In this document: positions 45,061 through 55,846 of the stretch, piece after piece
Layout of the letters: each line of letters opens with the position of its first letter
Numbering within the stretch: the stretch's first letter is position 1
From: Cinclus cinclus
Taxonomy: Eukaryota > Chordata > Aves > Passeriformes > Cinclidae
DNA: 64,000 nucleotides
Assembly: GCF_963662255.1 (NCBI RefSeq)
Contig: NC_085067.1
Coordinates: forward strand, 1,640,428 to 1,704,427
Direction: 5' to 3'
Position numbers and translations under genes: made by a program
Notes under the pieces: generated by a model
Seen by the model: the letters and a program-made list of their open reading frames with translations, nothing else
The model's database searches: none
Told to the model about the DNA's origin: nothing

Positions 45061-46259
45061 AAACAGGAAATGTTTATAACTGATGTCCCTTTTATAGTGG
45101 ATGTGCGAATGGGCAGGATAAAAAAGCTGAGGCTCGGCTATTTTATGGAAACTGAAGCAACGTGATTTTCCCCAGCTGCTTGCAATAAAACCATCTCCCT
45201 TACTTATCTTTATGTGGCCAGTTGCAGGAGAAAAGAGCAGCAGAGTGTTGGAGGAGTCAGGAGGAGTTGCCAACTTTGGACTTGCAAAAACTTTATGGCA
45301 AAAAGTTTAATTAGAGAACAGACAGAGAATCTACGGAGAGATGTTTGGGCTGGGCTTACAGAGATTCCTCCAGCTCCCAAAAGTCTCTTTAAACATGTCA
45401 CTGCTGAAATACAGCCACATCTGGGAAGAAGGAGGAGGTGAAAAGAAGAACAAGAGGCGCAGCCACCTCCACCACATCCCTGAGAGCTCAGTGCTGCTCA
45501 CTCCTCTTGAAGGGTTTTGAAAGACCTTCCACAGCAAGGTCTTTGCCATCTGCACTTTGCTCCTCTCCACGCTGGGGGCTGCAGGTACAAGGAACAAGGA
45601 GAGGTCTCAGCCTGAGATCCTGGGAGATCATTCCCAGCTCCCTCACAGAGCCCTGGGAGAGAGGGCTCTCTGCTGCCTTGTGCCTTGCAGCTCCCACCTT
45701 GCTGCTGAGAAAGCAAATAATGCTTCCTATGGCACATGTTCAGAGCAAGGTGGTTTTGCTCGGGCTTCTGGAATTCTCTCCTGGGTTTCTGAGGAGTAAG
45801 GTAGGGTAGAAACCCTCCTGTGAACTTTGATTAAAGATTTGGGGCAAGTCACTTCTTTGCACTTTTGTCCTGCCCTGTGTGTTCTCCCAGTGAGCTTTAC
45901 AGACCATGAATATTCTCATGGGTAAATTGGGAAGCAACGAGCACAGGGCAGAGCTTTGTCAGGGCTTTTAGCACTCAGGCAAGGGGTGGGGGTGAACAGA
46001 AAACAGCCCCTAGGAAAAGGTTTCTGAGATAGACACAGCAGCAACCCCAGAAAAGAAAATTAGGAAATACCTTTCAAAGCAGCGAAAAAGAGATCAAAAT
46101 TAATATTAAGGTCAGGGGAGGGGCAAAGAAGGAACACAAGTCCATATTCTTCAGCCTGTGTGACACAGGTAGCCCTGCACAGCTCCTTCCCCCAGCACCA
46201 CATCCCCTCCCCATCCTTAGGCAGCTGAGGACACTTCCCAGTTACCTGCAGATCCCTTG
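45061..46259. other. Non-coding unique DNA
   Basis: No gene or family recognised. A 123-aa chance frame lies at 45438-45809. Confidence 0.45.
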
Positions 46260-46600
46260 TAAAACAACAGGGAATGTTAGGTTAACATGGCTTAGGGAGC
46301 GATAGCGGGGCTTGCAAAATGTCACAGCTTTCATGCTGTATGTTAACTTCCCAGCCAGTGGTATCAATCTGCAGCAAAACACAGTTATTTCATCATGACA
46401 TCAGTTCACCTTTAAAGGCATATGGTAAAGCCTGCTTTGTGGCTTGCAGCCGATGAGCTTCCTATAATTACAATTTGAACTGTTCCACAGGCAGCTCTAT
46501 AGATAGTGGATCAGTGATTAAAGTTGAAATCACAGGGTAAGTAGTTCTGTGACACCGTGAGTCACAACAATCATCAAAGACTCAACTCTGGTTTCTGATG
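46260..46600. promoter_or_regulatory. Complex block with paired GTTAAC sites (candidate conserved element)
   Basis: GTTAAC occurs at 46281-46286 and 46342-46347, 61 bp apart; this is the HNF1-type half-site. The surroundings are repeat-free and complex (CATTTCATCATGACATC-like, GCCGATGAGCTTCCTATAATTAC). Inferred from texture. Confidence 0.33.
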
Positions 46601-49508
46601 AAGTGGAGATAGTGCAGTGATTCAAGTAGGGGACTGAGACTCAAGTGCTGCTACTTGGAGGCAGGAAAAGAGCAGACACATTCTTGAGGAAGATACTCAG
46701 TGCGTGCTATTGACTGGCCCCAAGCAAATCTTTAACCCTGCGTCTGGGAGAGAGCATGACTGTGCATCTCATTGCGGTGTCACACCTGAGGATCACAGGC
46801 TGCACTTAAACATTCCTGCTGCCATTCCCTCTTTGATTTCAGGAATAATGCATGCCGGGCACAGGACTGCAGCCACTGCCGGGGCTCTGCAGCAGCCTGA
46901 GGTGTGAGTTTGTTTTTCCCTACAGAGCTTTCCTGCTCCCCAGAATCCCAAGGTATGGGAGGGTAAGAAATGTGCACTCACACTGCTGTCCCCTTTGCTG
47001 ACCCCCAGCTGGAAGGGTTTCGTTTATTTGTATTATTTTAACCATGCAAGAAGCCATGGTGAGGAACTGAGAAAATCCAGCCACTGCCTCTCCTGGAATA
47101 TAATGAGCTAAAGTATTCCCTTTCCTTAGTGTACCTCCATTAAACTTGGGTGAAGCTGATGCCGAGATAATTTTGGTCCAGGGGAAAAAAAAAAAAATCA
47201 ATGGGTTGAAATTTGTACAAAATAACCCACACTGGAATTGCCACAGCAAAAATCCCATGCAGATAAGAATTAACTTAATTCCCAGCAGAGAGTAGTCTCA
47301 CTCGCATGCACAGTAAAATGAATTTTAGCACCTGCAAGGAATTGGATCCTTTCTGTCTCAGGCTGTCAAATCTGCTCCTTCTCAGCCCTACACATTCCCA
47401 CCGCAGGAATGCACGAATCCAGGTGCTGAAGAACTTTTGCCAACCGTAAAATGGAGGAGAAAGATAAACGGAGGCACTGGGGGATGTTGCACCAGGTTGC
47501 AAGGTGACAAGAAAGTGTCACCCTGGGGACTTGTGACCACCCAACACTCAGACCACAGCAAAGCCTTTAGCTCAGGAATTGGAGGTCCTGAGGAATTCAC
47601 CACGAGCTTTGGTCCTAACTTGGCAATGCTCATTTTAAGTGGTTAAACCAAGGTAAGCGCATGAACTTGCCTGGGGAAAGGACCAAATTACTTCCCACAG
47701 GATATTTTGAAGCATATATTCATAGGATTTTCAGAACCACAACTCCACGCACTTTTTTAAGCAGGAGGAGACAGAGCTTCCCATTTTCCTTGTCCCCCCT
47801 AGGAATTCTCAGCAGGTTTTGGTTTTCAGCTGCAGCTCAGGACCCAGCAGCCTGTCTGAAGGCCATCGCCCAGCTGCCAGCACAGAGCATCCACTGCTGG
47901 AATCCTCTGTGTGTGGCTGAGCAGGGAAGGGTTAAACCCAGGGCACCCCCCCAGCACAGTGCAGCACCAAGGTCCTTCCCAAGGCTGCAGGAACAAAGCA
48001 GCCATCAGTCTATATTTGCCCTTTGCCCTTGGATCATTTATGACTTATTCTTCACCTCTGATGACCACCAAAGCAAGCTTTCAATCTCCTGCTCCCTAGC
48101 CTGGAGCAAGGGCTCTCCCTGCCCTCCTTTCAAAATCACACCATTTGCAATTAAAAGCGACTGCCTGAAGAGTCTTCCCTTGCCCCTTTGTGCCCTTTGC
48201 CTCGCAAGGACCAGACTTAGGCATGATATCACACCAGGGCTGGGATGAGGTGGTGCTTCTGTTGTGTCAGGATGTGGGGAGCAGGGAAATGGAGACACCT
48301 TGCTGGAGTGCAGCTTAGAGCCCACCCTTCAGCCTTAGAGAAAAAGCTGAAGTGCTGCTCAGAACAAAACCTCTCTCCTGTGAGAGCACACACATGAAAC
48401 CAGGAGCTGCTGGCATTACAGCAGATGAGTTTCACTCAGGAGAGCCTGGATTTGGTTTTCTCAGCCCAGAGCTGAGCGTTTTCTTCATTTCACAGCCACG
48501 TCCTCTCCTACTTCACTCAGAAAAAAAAAAAACCTCTCTGATGTAAATATACAACATAATCCTGAAAATAGAGACAGGAGCATTCCTTGTTCTGAGACAC
48601 CTTTATCAGGACTTCAAACAGCTCCTGGGAAGCAGCACACGAGTGTTGAGGAGCGAGACCATCCCAGACCTTCCCTGCTCCCAGTAATGAGTGTAGAAAG
48701 CTAATGAGCCAGGCTTAATGCTCCCCTCAAGGTGTGCTGGCCAAGACACTCTATGGTGAGCTCTGGACCTCAGCCACAGGGGCTGTGGCCACCCAACACC
48801 TCCTGAACACATTCCTGGGGGCAGGAGAGGAAGGTGAGCACCAGGCTCTGCTCATCTCCTCTGCCAGCAGCAGGATGGACAAGGTGGAGAGCTCTGCAGT
48901 TATTGCCAATAATTCCAGTGAGAACACAAACCCAACCCAAAACACTCGACGAGATAAGGACACTGATCCATTTTTCATGGTAAGAAGGAGAAGGTGAGTG
49001 GATTTATTTATTTTATTTTTTCCTTCTGTGCCTTCAACACTGCCTTTCCAGTGCTTGTTTTTCAAAGACCAAGGTCAACACTCTGCTGCTCCTCACCCTG
49101 GCTGGCCAAACCCAAGGACAGCCCTGTTCCTCTCCCTCACAGATTTTTGGGAACACAATCCACCAACAAGCTTCTCCTCTTCAGAGTCCAATCCAGCTCA
49201 ACCAACTCACCCCGACGTCAGCTAAATCAGAAAAGCTGATAACACCAAGGAATGAGTCAAAAAGTCAATTAGCCCCCCAAATCCTTTCCAAAAACAAAGG
49301 TGAGAAATAGACCCGCGCTGGATCTAAAGCGCTTGGAGTGCCTCATCACAGAATAATGAGATTATTTCCTTTTACACTCGGCGTGTTTGCACAACTCAGC
49401 AACAGTTTGAGACCCTCACTTCGTGTGGCAGGGGACAGGAGGAGGGAATGCAGGCTGCAGGGTGTTTCTGCAGGGAGAAATCCGTGCACGCAATGCATCA
49501 GCACCCGG
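46601..49508. other. Non-coding unique DNA
   Basis: A13 run at about 47184-47196 and A12 at about 48521-48532. A 195-aa frame at 47661-48248 shows no domain. No exon was recognised, including around 48720-48990, where GT-flanked open stretches were considered. Confidence 0.45.
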
Positions 49509-49540
49509 CTCCTCCTCCTCCTCCTCCTCCTCCTCCTCCC
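49509..49540. repeat. (CTC)n trinucleotide microsatellite
   Basis: About ten CTC/CCT units. They give poly-Ser, poly-Pro or poly-Leu in the + frames and poly-Glu or poly-Gly in the - frames, all artefacts. Confidence 0.97.
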
Positions 49541-51039
49541 TCCCAGTCACAGCCACTTGCAGTTGGTGCTTGCTGGGGAAATGCAGCTCTGGATACACGA
49601 AAAGGATTCCAGCATCGTTCCAGCTTTATGTATTTGTCGGAATTCTTTTTCCCTCTCCTCCAGCTCGAAGCACTCAGGGCTGCAATATAAAAGATGCTTC
49701 TTTTTCCCCCAGCCAAGCAAAAAGAAAACGCTGCTATTTTCTCTATTTTCTGCCGCGTTGGTTTTTTTTTTTCTATTTTATTAAAAAGCCACTTTCCTCG
49801 GCTTTAACTAGCTAATTTTCCTGCAGAAACAGTACATTTCTTTTATGTGTTAATTTTTCTTCCTCTATTTGCACTTCACAGCATGTAGTGACATGCCAGG
49901 CATTGAAGAACAAGCCTCTTCCACTTTTTTTCTGGGATGACAAATATTCCTGGTGCAGAAGACCAAAATGCATCTGTGAATTCAGCTATATTTGTGAATT
50001 TTGCAGGAAGAGGCTTCTCCTAATGATGCAATTTTCACTAATATAATTCAATTCATCTCCTGTTAACCTTTATCCAGACAGGTTTAGCAGGGAAGATTCT
50101 TGCTTTGGAGTCTTGCAGGGAGCCTTTTATCCAAACCATGACCCACACCTCCCAATAAAAGGTTGGTCAGCCAAGTTCTCTCCCTGCTCTTATTTTGTTT
50201 CATAAACTCAAGATATATGGAGAATAAAGATGGATATTTTCCCCCCCCAAAAAAAAAATCCATCTAGGAAGTAATTTGTTTTATCAGAGCTGTTCAACTG
50301 AAAAATTCCCAGATACCAGAAGGGTGAATTCCTGCCAGCACCATCACAAATTACCCAAGGGGGGCCCTGCTGGACTGGCACAGTTATCTGTACATAAGAA
50401 AAGCCCCAAAAATTGCAAGTGGAGGTGAAAAGAAGCCTGGAACATGACAGCAAACATCTCAAAGCACTTTAACCCCATGCTGCCATAAACAATTCCACCA
50501 AACACACGATTCACCCTTTTGTTAGACAAGGGCTCCACTTTTCCCTGCTGCACATCACACACCCAGCCCACTCAGCAAAACATCTCAATTCAGAAGTTCA
50601 TAACAAATAACCCCTTCATTAACCTCATCCCCCAAAATCTCGGCTCCATTTGCAAGATATGACATCTGCCCCTCCTGTTGGTTCAGAAAAACACCATCAA
50701 CAGCTTCAAATAGAGCATCAAGAGCCAGAGCTAGGCTTAAACTGAAAAACTAACCCGAAATAAAGGTCTTTTTAAAAATCCCCTTCCTGAGCTGTGTCTG
50801 TCTGAGCCTAGAATTCTCCACGTTCAAACCCAAACTACCACAGCCACCAATGGGAACTGCCCAAGTCCTTCTGTAGAGCAACCATTGCTCCCTGAAATAA
50901 AACCCCACACCCTGGGAGGGAGACAGGACAAAGCACCACAGGATTTGTCCTCTTCCTTTGCAATCTTTTCCCCCAGGAGGGCTGTGCTGGCCTTGCAGCC
51001 TGCTCCCAGCACTGCTGCTGACAGCTTCAGATCCTCAGC
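49541..51039. other. Non-coding unique DNA
   Basis: A C8A10 tract occupies 50241-50258. The stretch 49800-50170 is AT-rich and complex. No gene was recognised. Confidence 0.45.
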
Positions 51040-51975
51040 ATCCCTCCTGTCCTGTCCCTGAACATCCCTCCTGTCCCTGAACTTCCCTCTTGTCCCATTC
51101 CTGAACATCCCTCCTGTCCTGTCCTGTCCCTGAACATCCCTCCTGCCCCATTCCTGAACATCCCTCCTGTCCCTGAACATCCCTCCTGTCCTGTCCTGTC
51201 CCTGAACATCCCTTCTGTCCTGTCCCTGAACATCCCTCCTGTCCTGTCCTGTCCCTGAACATCCCTTCTGTCCTGTCCCTGAACATCCCTCCTGCCCCAT
51301 TCCTGAACATCCCTCCTGTCCCTGAACATCCCTCCTGTCCTGTCCTGTTCCTGAACATCCCTCCTGCCCCATTCCTGAACATCCCTCCTGTCCTGTCCCT
51401 GAACTTCCCTCCTGTCCCATTCCTGAACATCCCTCCTGTCCTGTCCTGTCCCTGAACATCCCTCCTGTCCTGTCCCTGAACATCCCTCCTGTCCCATTCC
51501 TGAACATCCCTCCTGTCCTGTCCTGTCCCTGAACATCCCTCCTGTCCCATTCCTGAACATCCCTCCTGTCCTGTCCTGTCCCTGAACTTCCCTCCTGTCC
51601 TGTCCCTGAACATCCCTCCTGTCCTGTCCCTGAACATCCCTCCTGTCCCATTCCTGAACATCCCTCCTGTCCTGTCCTGTCCCTGAACATCCCTCCTGTC
51701 CTGTCCGGTCCCTGAACATCCCCCCTGTCCCTGAACTTCCCTCCTGTCCTGTCCCTGAACATCCCTCCTGTCCCTGAACATCCCTCCTGTCCTGTCCTGT
51801 CCCTGAACATCCCTCCTGTCCTGTCCCTGAACATCCCTCCTGTCCCTGAACTTCCCTCCTGTCCTGTCCTGTCCCTGAACATCCCTCCTGTCCCTGAACA
51901 TCCCTCCTGTCCCTGAACATCCCTCCTGTCCCTGAACATCCCTCCTGCCCATGAACATCCCTCCTGCCCTGTCCC
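51040..51975. repeat. Minisatellite D: modular 19/24/29-bp unit, about 38 copies
   Basis: The core GAACATCCCTCCTGTCC (sometimes GAACTTCCC) is joined by CTGAA-linked spacers that grow in 5-bp steps. Units are 19 bp (no extra), 24 bp (one TGTCC) or 29 bp (two TGTCC). A second 24-bp type carries CATTC. Long units often alternate with CATTC units, and the right end is almost pure 19-bp units. The + strand is C-rich. Minus-strand frames of 297 to 372 aa span it because no unit has a stop in that direction. They are not genes. Confidence 0.97.
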
Positions 51976-52880
51976 TGCCCCTCAGCACCACCCTTGCCCC
52001 TTCCCCGGTGTTGCAGGAAGATTTTTGCATCTGGAATGTGAAGACAACTTTGCTTCCCCAGGCCCCAGTTTGCTGAGTATCAACATTTGCCTCCCCCTCT
52101 CCTCTGCTGACAACTGTTAATTTTGTCACATCAGCCACTTTCATAGATTTCACTTTGCTCTTCTGCTCCAGCCATTGTAGCTCGATAATAAATCAACAGT
52201 CTGGAGGTTTCACGTGCAATGCAAAAGCCTTTATGATGCATGTGAAGATGGGAATCTTTATGTTTTTAAGTAGGACTTTGTCACATTCAGGAGGGGTAAT
52301 ATAAAAATTTACATTTTGACTTTCAGGAGGAAAACGTGGTGGGGAAATGCTGCTGTTGGAGCTTGCTCAGGACGCTCGCCATGCCTCAGGGCCCACGGGG
52401 AAGGTCACACTGCACTTGCCACACTGCACACCTCAGCTCTGCCAGGCAAAAAAGGGTTTGTAACCTTGCCTGAGGATGCAGACAGCAACCCTTGCAGGTG
52501 ATGGCAGGTTTAAGTAGGTCTTGCTGCTGTGGGATTTATATACCCTCTGCACAGGGAGAAGAGCAGGACTCACCCTCCAAGGCAAAGCCTTCCGAGCCAT
52601 CCTGCAGGGGAACCATTCCAGGGAATTCCATAACCTTACTGAGATAAATATTTCACTTGACACACATAAAACCACCTTTGTAAGCAGAACAAAGCACTCC
52701 CAGGCCCAGCAGTGCTGGGACCCAAAGCTGGCATAAGTCTGTGCATTAACCACAAGGCAGCACTCCCTTAAAATTCCTCCAGGATCCATGTCAGACAGCC
52801 TTGGCATCCCAAAGGGCACATGATTTCCCTGCCTCTCTCCAGCAGCCCGGGGGAGCCGGGTGAGCTTGTGGATGGCAGTG
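51976..52880. other. Unique spacer between two minisatellites
   Basis: About 900 bp of unique sequence, AT-rich at 52130-52330. No gene was recognised. Confidence 0.45.
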
Positions 52881-53257
52881 GAGGGACAGGGGGACAGAGG
52901 GACAGAGGGACAGAGGGACAGGGGGACAGAGGGAGAGAAGGACAGAGGGACAGAGGGACAGGGGGACAGAGGGACAGGGGGACAAAAGGACAGGGGGACA
53001 GGGGGACAGAGGGACAGGGGGACAGGGGGACAGGGGGACAGGGGGACAGGGGGAGAGAAGGACAGAGGGACAGAGGGACAGGGGGACAGAGGGACAGGGG
53101 GACAGAGGGACAGAGGGACAGAGGGACAGGGGGACAGGGGGACAGGGGGACAAAAGGACAGAGGGACAGGGGGACAAAAGGACAGAGGGACAGAGGGACA
53201 AAAGGACAGAGGGACAGAGGGACAGAGGGACAGAGGGACAGAGGGACAGAGGGACAG
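52881..53257. repeat. Minisatellite E: 8-bp unit GRGGGACA, about 47 copies
   Basis: Units are mainly GAGGGACA and GGGGGACA, with AAAGGACA and GAGGGAGA/GAAGGACA variants, all in 8-bp register. The + strand is G-rich with many GGG or GGGGG blocks, so G-quadruplex formation is likely. The minus strand reads TGTCCCYC and yields the Pro-Leu-Ser-Cys runs of 174 to 285 aa frames, which are artefacts. Confidence 0.97.
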
Positions 53258-53929
53258 CTTCCCCTGCCCTGCTCCGGGAGAGCTCCGCACAAAAACCCCC
53301 AGCAGAAAGCTCTCTGCAGCCAGCAGCTCGTGTAAAACGGGGCAGCTGGCTCCCTGCTCCTGCTAAAAGGACTCTAAACGTGTTCTCAGGTGTGGCACGG
53401 GGCTGGCTGTGCCAGGGATGCCCACGGAGAGGTTTGGCAGCCACCGTGCCAGGACAGCCAGCGGAATGGGACAAACATTTCAACGTGCCCAAAGCCCTCT
53501 CTGCAGAGAGCTTTTGGGGAGGGCCTCCCCTAGATGGAGAGCTGCCCTTCAGGGGTGGCAGTGGACGATGCGAGCCTGGCCTTGTCCATGTTTTTATCCC
53601 TTTCCTGTCTTTTTCCCTTCTGGCCCCGGCTCGCAGCAAATGCCAAGGGTCCTTGTGGTGTGCACAGACAATCTGTCCTTTAATGAACTCTGCCAGCTCC
53701 CACTAAAGATGTAGAGCGTACCTTGGAGCGAGGCAGGGGAAGGGAGGCAGCAGCCTCCTCTTGCCCTGTGGATGATAACCTCACATGCATATTACTTCCC
53801 ACCATAATCCTACTGTTTTTAATTAGCGCGCTGTAAAAGGAAGAAGCGCCACATCTCCAAGGGGAAAAGGAGGAGGGAAGAGGGGAAGGAAGAAAAAAAA
53901 TAAAAAAAAACAGCACAGAGGATTCTGTC
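53258..53929. other. Non-coding unique DNA
   Basis: GC-rich to about 53700, then a purine-rich patch (GGAAGAGGGGAAGGAAG, then A-rich) at 53860-53911. No gene was recognised. Confidence 0.45.
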
Positions 53930-54210
53930 CAACTTTTCCAAAAGCTTAATAGATTTTTAAATGGGGTTATTAACACCACCTATGAATTATTTTAGGGACC
54001 TAATTATAAAAAACAAAACCCAGTTAATTAGGTTTCCTGAACTCGCCTTGACATAGGTGAAACAAGATCACTAAATGCAGGAGGATTGAAAAGCGAATCA
54101 CTTCAAACAAAGAATCAATGAGTATTATTGCAGAACCAATTGAACAATTACTTCTTTAATTGTTGGCACCCTGCTACCTTCACTTAATAACAGGATGGAT
54201 CAGCAGAGTT
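53930..54210. promoter_or_regulatory. Candidate enhancer with homeodomain cluster and SOX-type inverted repeat
   Basis: Several TAAT cores lie here (CTTAATAGA near 53946, CCTAATTATAA near 54000, AGTTAATTAGG near 54023). A perfect inverted repeat, AACAATTA (54143-54150) and TAATTGTT (54157-54164), is separated by CTTCTT. AACAAT is the SOX-family core, and the two cores face each other. The sequence is repeat-free and complex. The regulatory role is inferred. Confidence 0.42.
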
Positions 54211-54481
54211 ACTTAACCTCCTCCAGTAGCTAGAAGTGCTGCTGGAGGCAGGAGGAGCTGCTGGGTGTTAAATCCAAGGGGCTGTGCTCGCTCCAGAGCC
54301 CCGGGCTCTGCTCCGGGAGGTGACACGGAGCTCATCCCGCAGCACGGACAGGAGGAGTGCGTTTCTTTCAGCATGTGCAGGGACACAGAGAGGCTGAGCA
54401 GGACCCAGGGTTCCTCTCCCAGGCAGCCCTGAGCTGCAGGAGGGGATTTAAAAATACATTTAAACACACAACCCCCCCGCC

Positions 54482-54517
54482 AAAAAAAAAAAAAAAAGAA
54501 AAAAAAAAAAAGAAAAA
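54482..54517. repeat. A16-G-A13-G-A5 simple repeat
   Basis: A-rich tract broken by two G, preceded by a short C-run. Confidence 0.95.
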
Positions 54518-54539
54518 TCCCAGCCTGGAGCCTTGCTAC

Positions 54540-54990
54540 ACATTCAGCGTGCCCCCATCCGAGCCCAAGCGATGCCCGGGACACACGAGGGGCGCTGGGT
54601 GAGGATGGCAGAGCTCCTGCCTGCATCCCGGCGGTGCCGGCGCATCCCAGCATCCAAAGGCGGCGATGGAAAAGCAGCGGAGATGGCAGAGCGCCCTCTG
54701 ATGCTGTCGGGGACAGGAGGCGAGGGGGGGACAGCAGAGCCTTGGCCGGGCTGCCAGCTGCCCCGTCCCTCCTTGGGGACACCCTGGCAGCCCTCGTGCC
54801 CAGCAGAGTTGGGAGTTTTTGTCACCCACCGTGCTGATGCTCTGCGGTTCTGCCCGCACAGAGGCGGCTGCAGCCGAGCGCTCCCCGAGGCAGAGCTAAA
54901 ACCGAACCGCAGGCAGCGTGAGCAGTAAAATAAACATCCTGCTCCACATCGGGCAGAGCTGGCCGTGCGCGAACCCAAACTGCGCCTAAA
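54540..54990. other. CpG-rich patch
   Basis: CpGs are frequent (CCCGGCGGTGCCGGCGCATC near 54630, AGGCGGCGATGG near 54660, GAGCGCTCCCCGAGG near 54873). It may be a small unmethylated island. Both strands are open over parts (up to 220 aa on -), with no domain. No TATA or clear first exon was found. Confidence 0.4.
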
Positions 54991-55818
54991 CCTGGGCTCC
55001 CCCCTCTGCATGAGGGATGTGGCAAGTTCGAGCTCCGCAAAGAGATGCATCAAGAGCCCCAGCTTGCACAAGGTGTTTGCCAGTACCCCAAATTTGAAGC
55101 TCTGAGCGCAGCCAGTGCTGTGTTGGGGATAGCCAAAGGGGCTGCTGGTGGCCCTGGGGCCAACCCCTCCAGCCGTGGCAAATAACAGAAAAGTGCTGTT
55201 GAACAAGTCAATAAAATGCTCGGAATACAGAGGTAATCTTTTCTATCGGCAGCTATTGCTGGAAACCAGGCTGGCAGTTATCAGAGTATAAACACAGCTT
55301 GGGAATGAAGGTAATAACAATGGAAATACACTTTTCTCTAGGTTAAAAAAAAAAAAAATCCCATTTTAGTATAGAGAAGCGGGCATTTCTGTGGTGAGAA
55401 CACAGAGAGCAGATAACGGGGAAGCAGCCAGCACAGGGCTCCTGTTTAATGCTTGTGTTTAATGCTCCTGAGTTAATCTGAGCACGGGAGATTGGGTGGC
55501 AGAACCTCAGCCCTGAGGAGGTGAGCGCTGCAGATGATCATTGCTCACGGCCATTGTTTCAGGCACATAACATTTTACCCTCCCGTGGCACTTTTCACCT
55601 CAGGTGACTTCCCAAAGTACATCATTTCACAGCCGTGCAAGTGCCAGCTCTCCTGTATATTAACAAAAGCTGCCTCTCGCCCCACATGGCAAAGGAGATG
55701 ACAAATGCAATAACCCCTCAGCGGTGGGAGCAAATAACACGCAGCAAGTAGATATTGTGGGAAATAAAAAGTAAAAAAAGTGGGTATTTTTGTACCCACA
55801 TGTGTAGGCAAACCCCAT
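54991..55818. other. Non-coding unique DNA
   Basis: A13 run at about 55347-55359. 55195-55330 is AT-rich and complex. No gene was recognised. Confidence 0.45.
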
Positions 55819-55846
55819 CCCCCCCCCCCCCCAAAAAAAAAAAAAA
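55819..55846. repeat. C14 followed by A14
   Basis: Two abutting homopolymers, each fourteen long. A shorter C8A10 tract of the same design occurs at 50241-50258. Confidence 0.95.

Noticed and set aside
48720..48990. Possible exon with GT-type boundaries near 48831 and 48979
   Set aside because: The encoded peptide matches no family I know, and no consistent acceptor-donor pair with a reading frame on both sides was found.
50824..52153. Minus-strand open frames of 297, 371 and 372 aa with Gly-Met-Phe-Arg-Asp-Arg type repeats
   Set aside because: They lie wholly or mostly in minisatellite D, exist in all three minus-strand frames, and come from a repeat unit without stops. No non-repeat domain is present.
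52433..53639. Open frames up to 285 aa made of Pro-Leu-Ser-Cys or Arg-Gly-Thr-Glu-Gly-Gln repeats
   Set aside because: Translations of the 8-bp minisatellite E in several frames on both strands. Flanking residues show no domain.
54691..54704. GCGCCCTCTGATGC, resembling an antisense CTCF site
   Set aside because: Two mismatches in the core positions.
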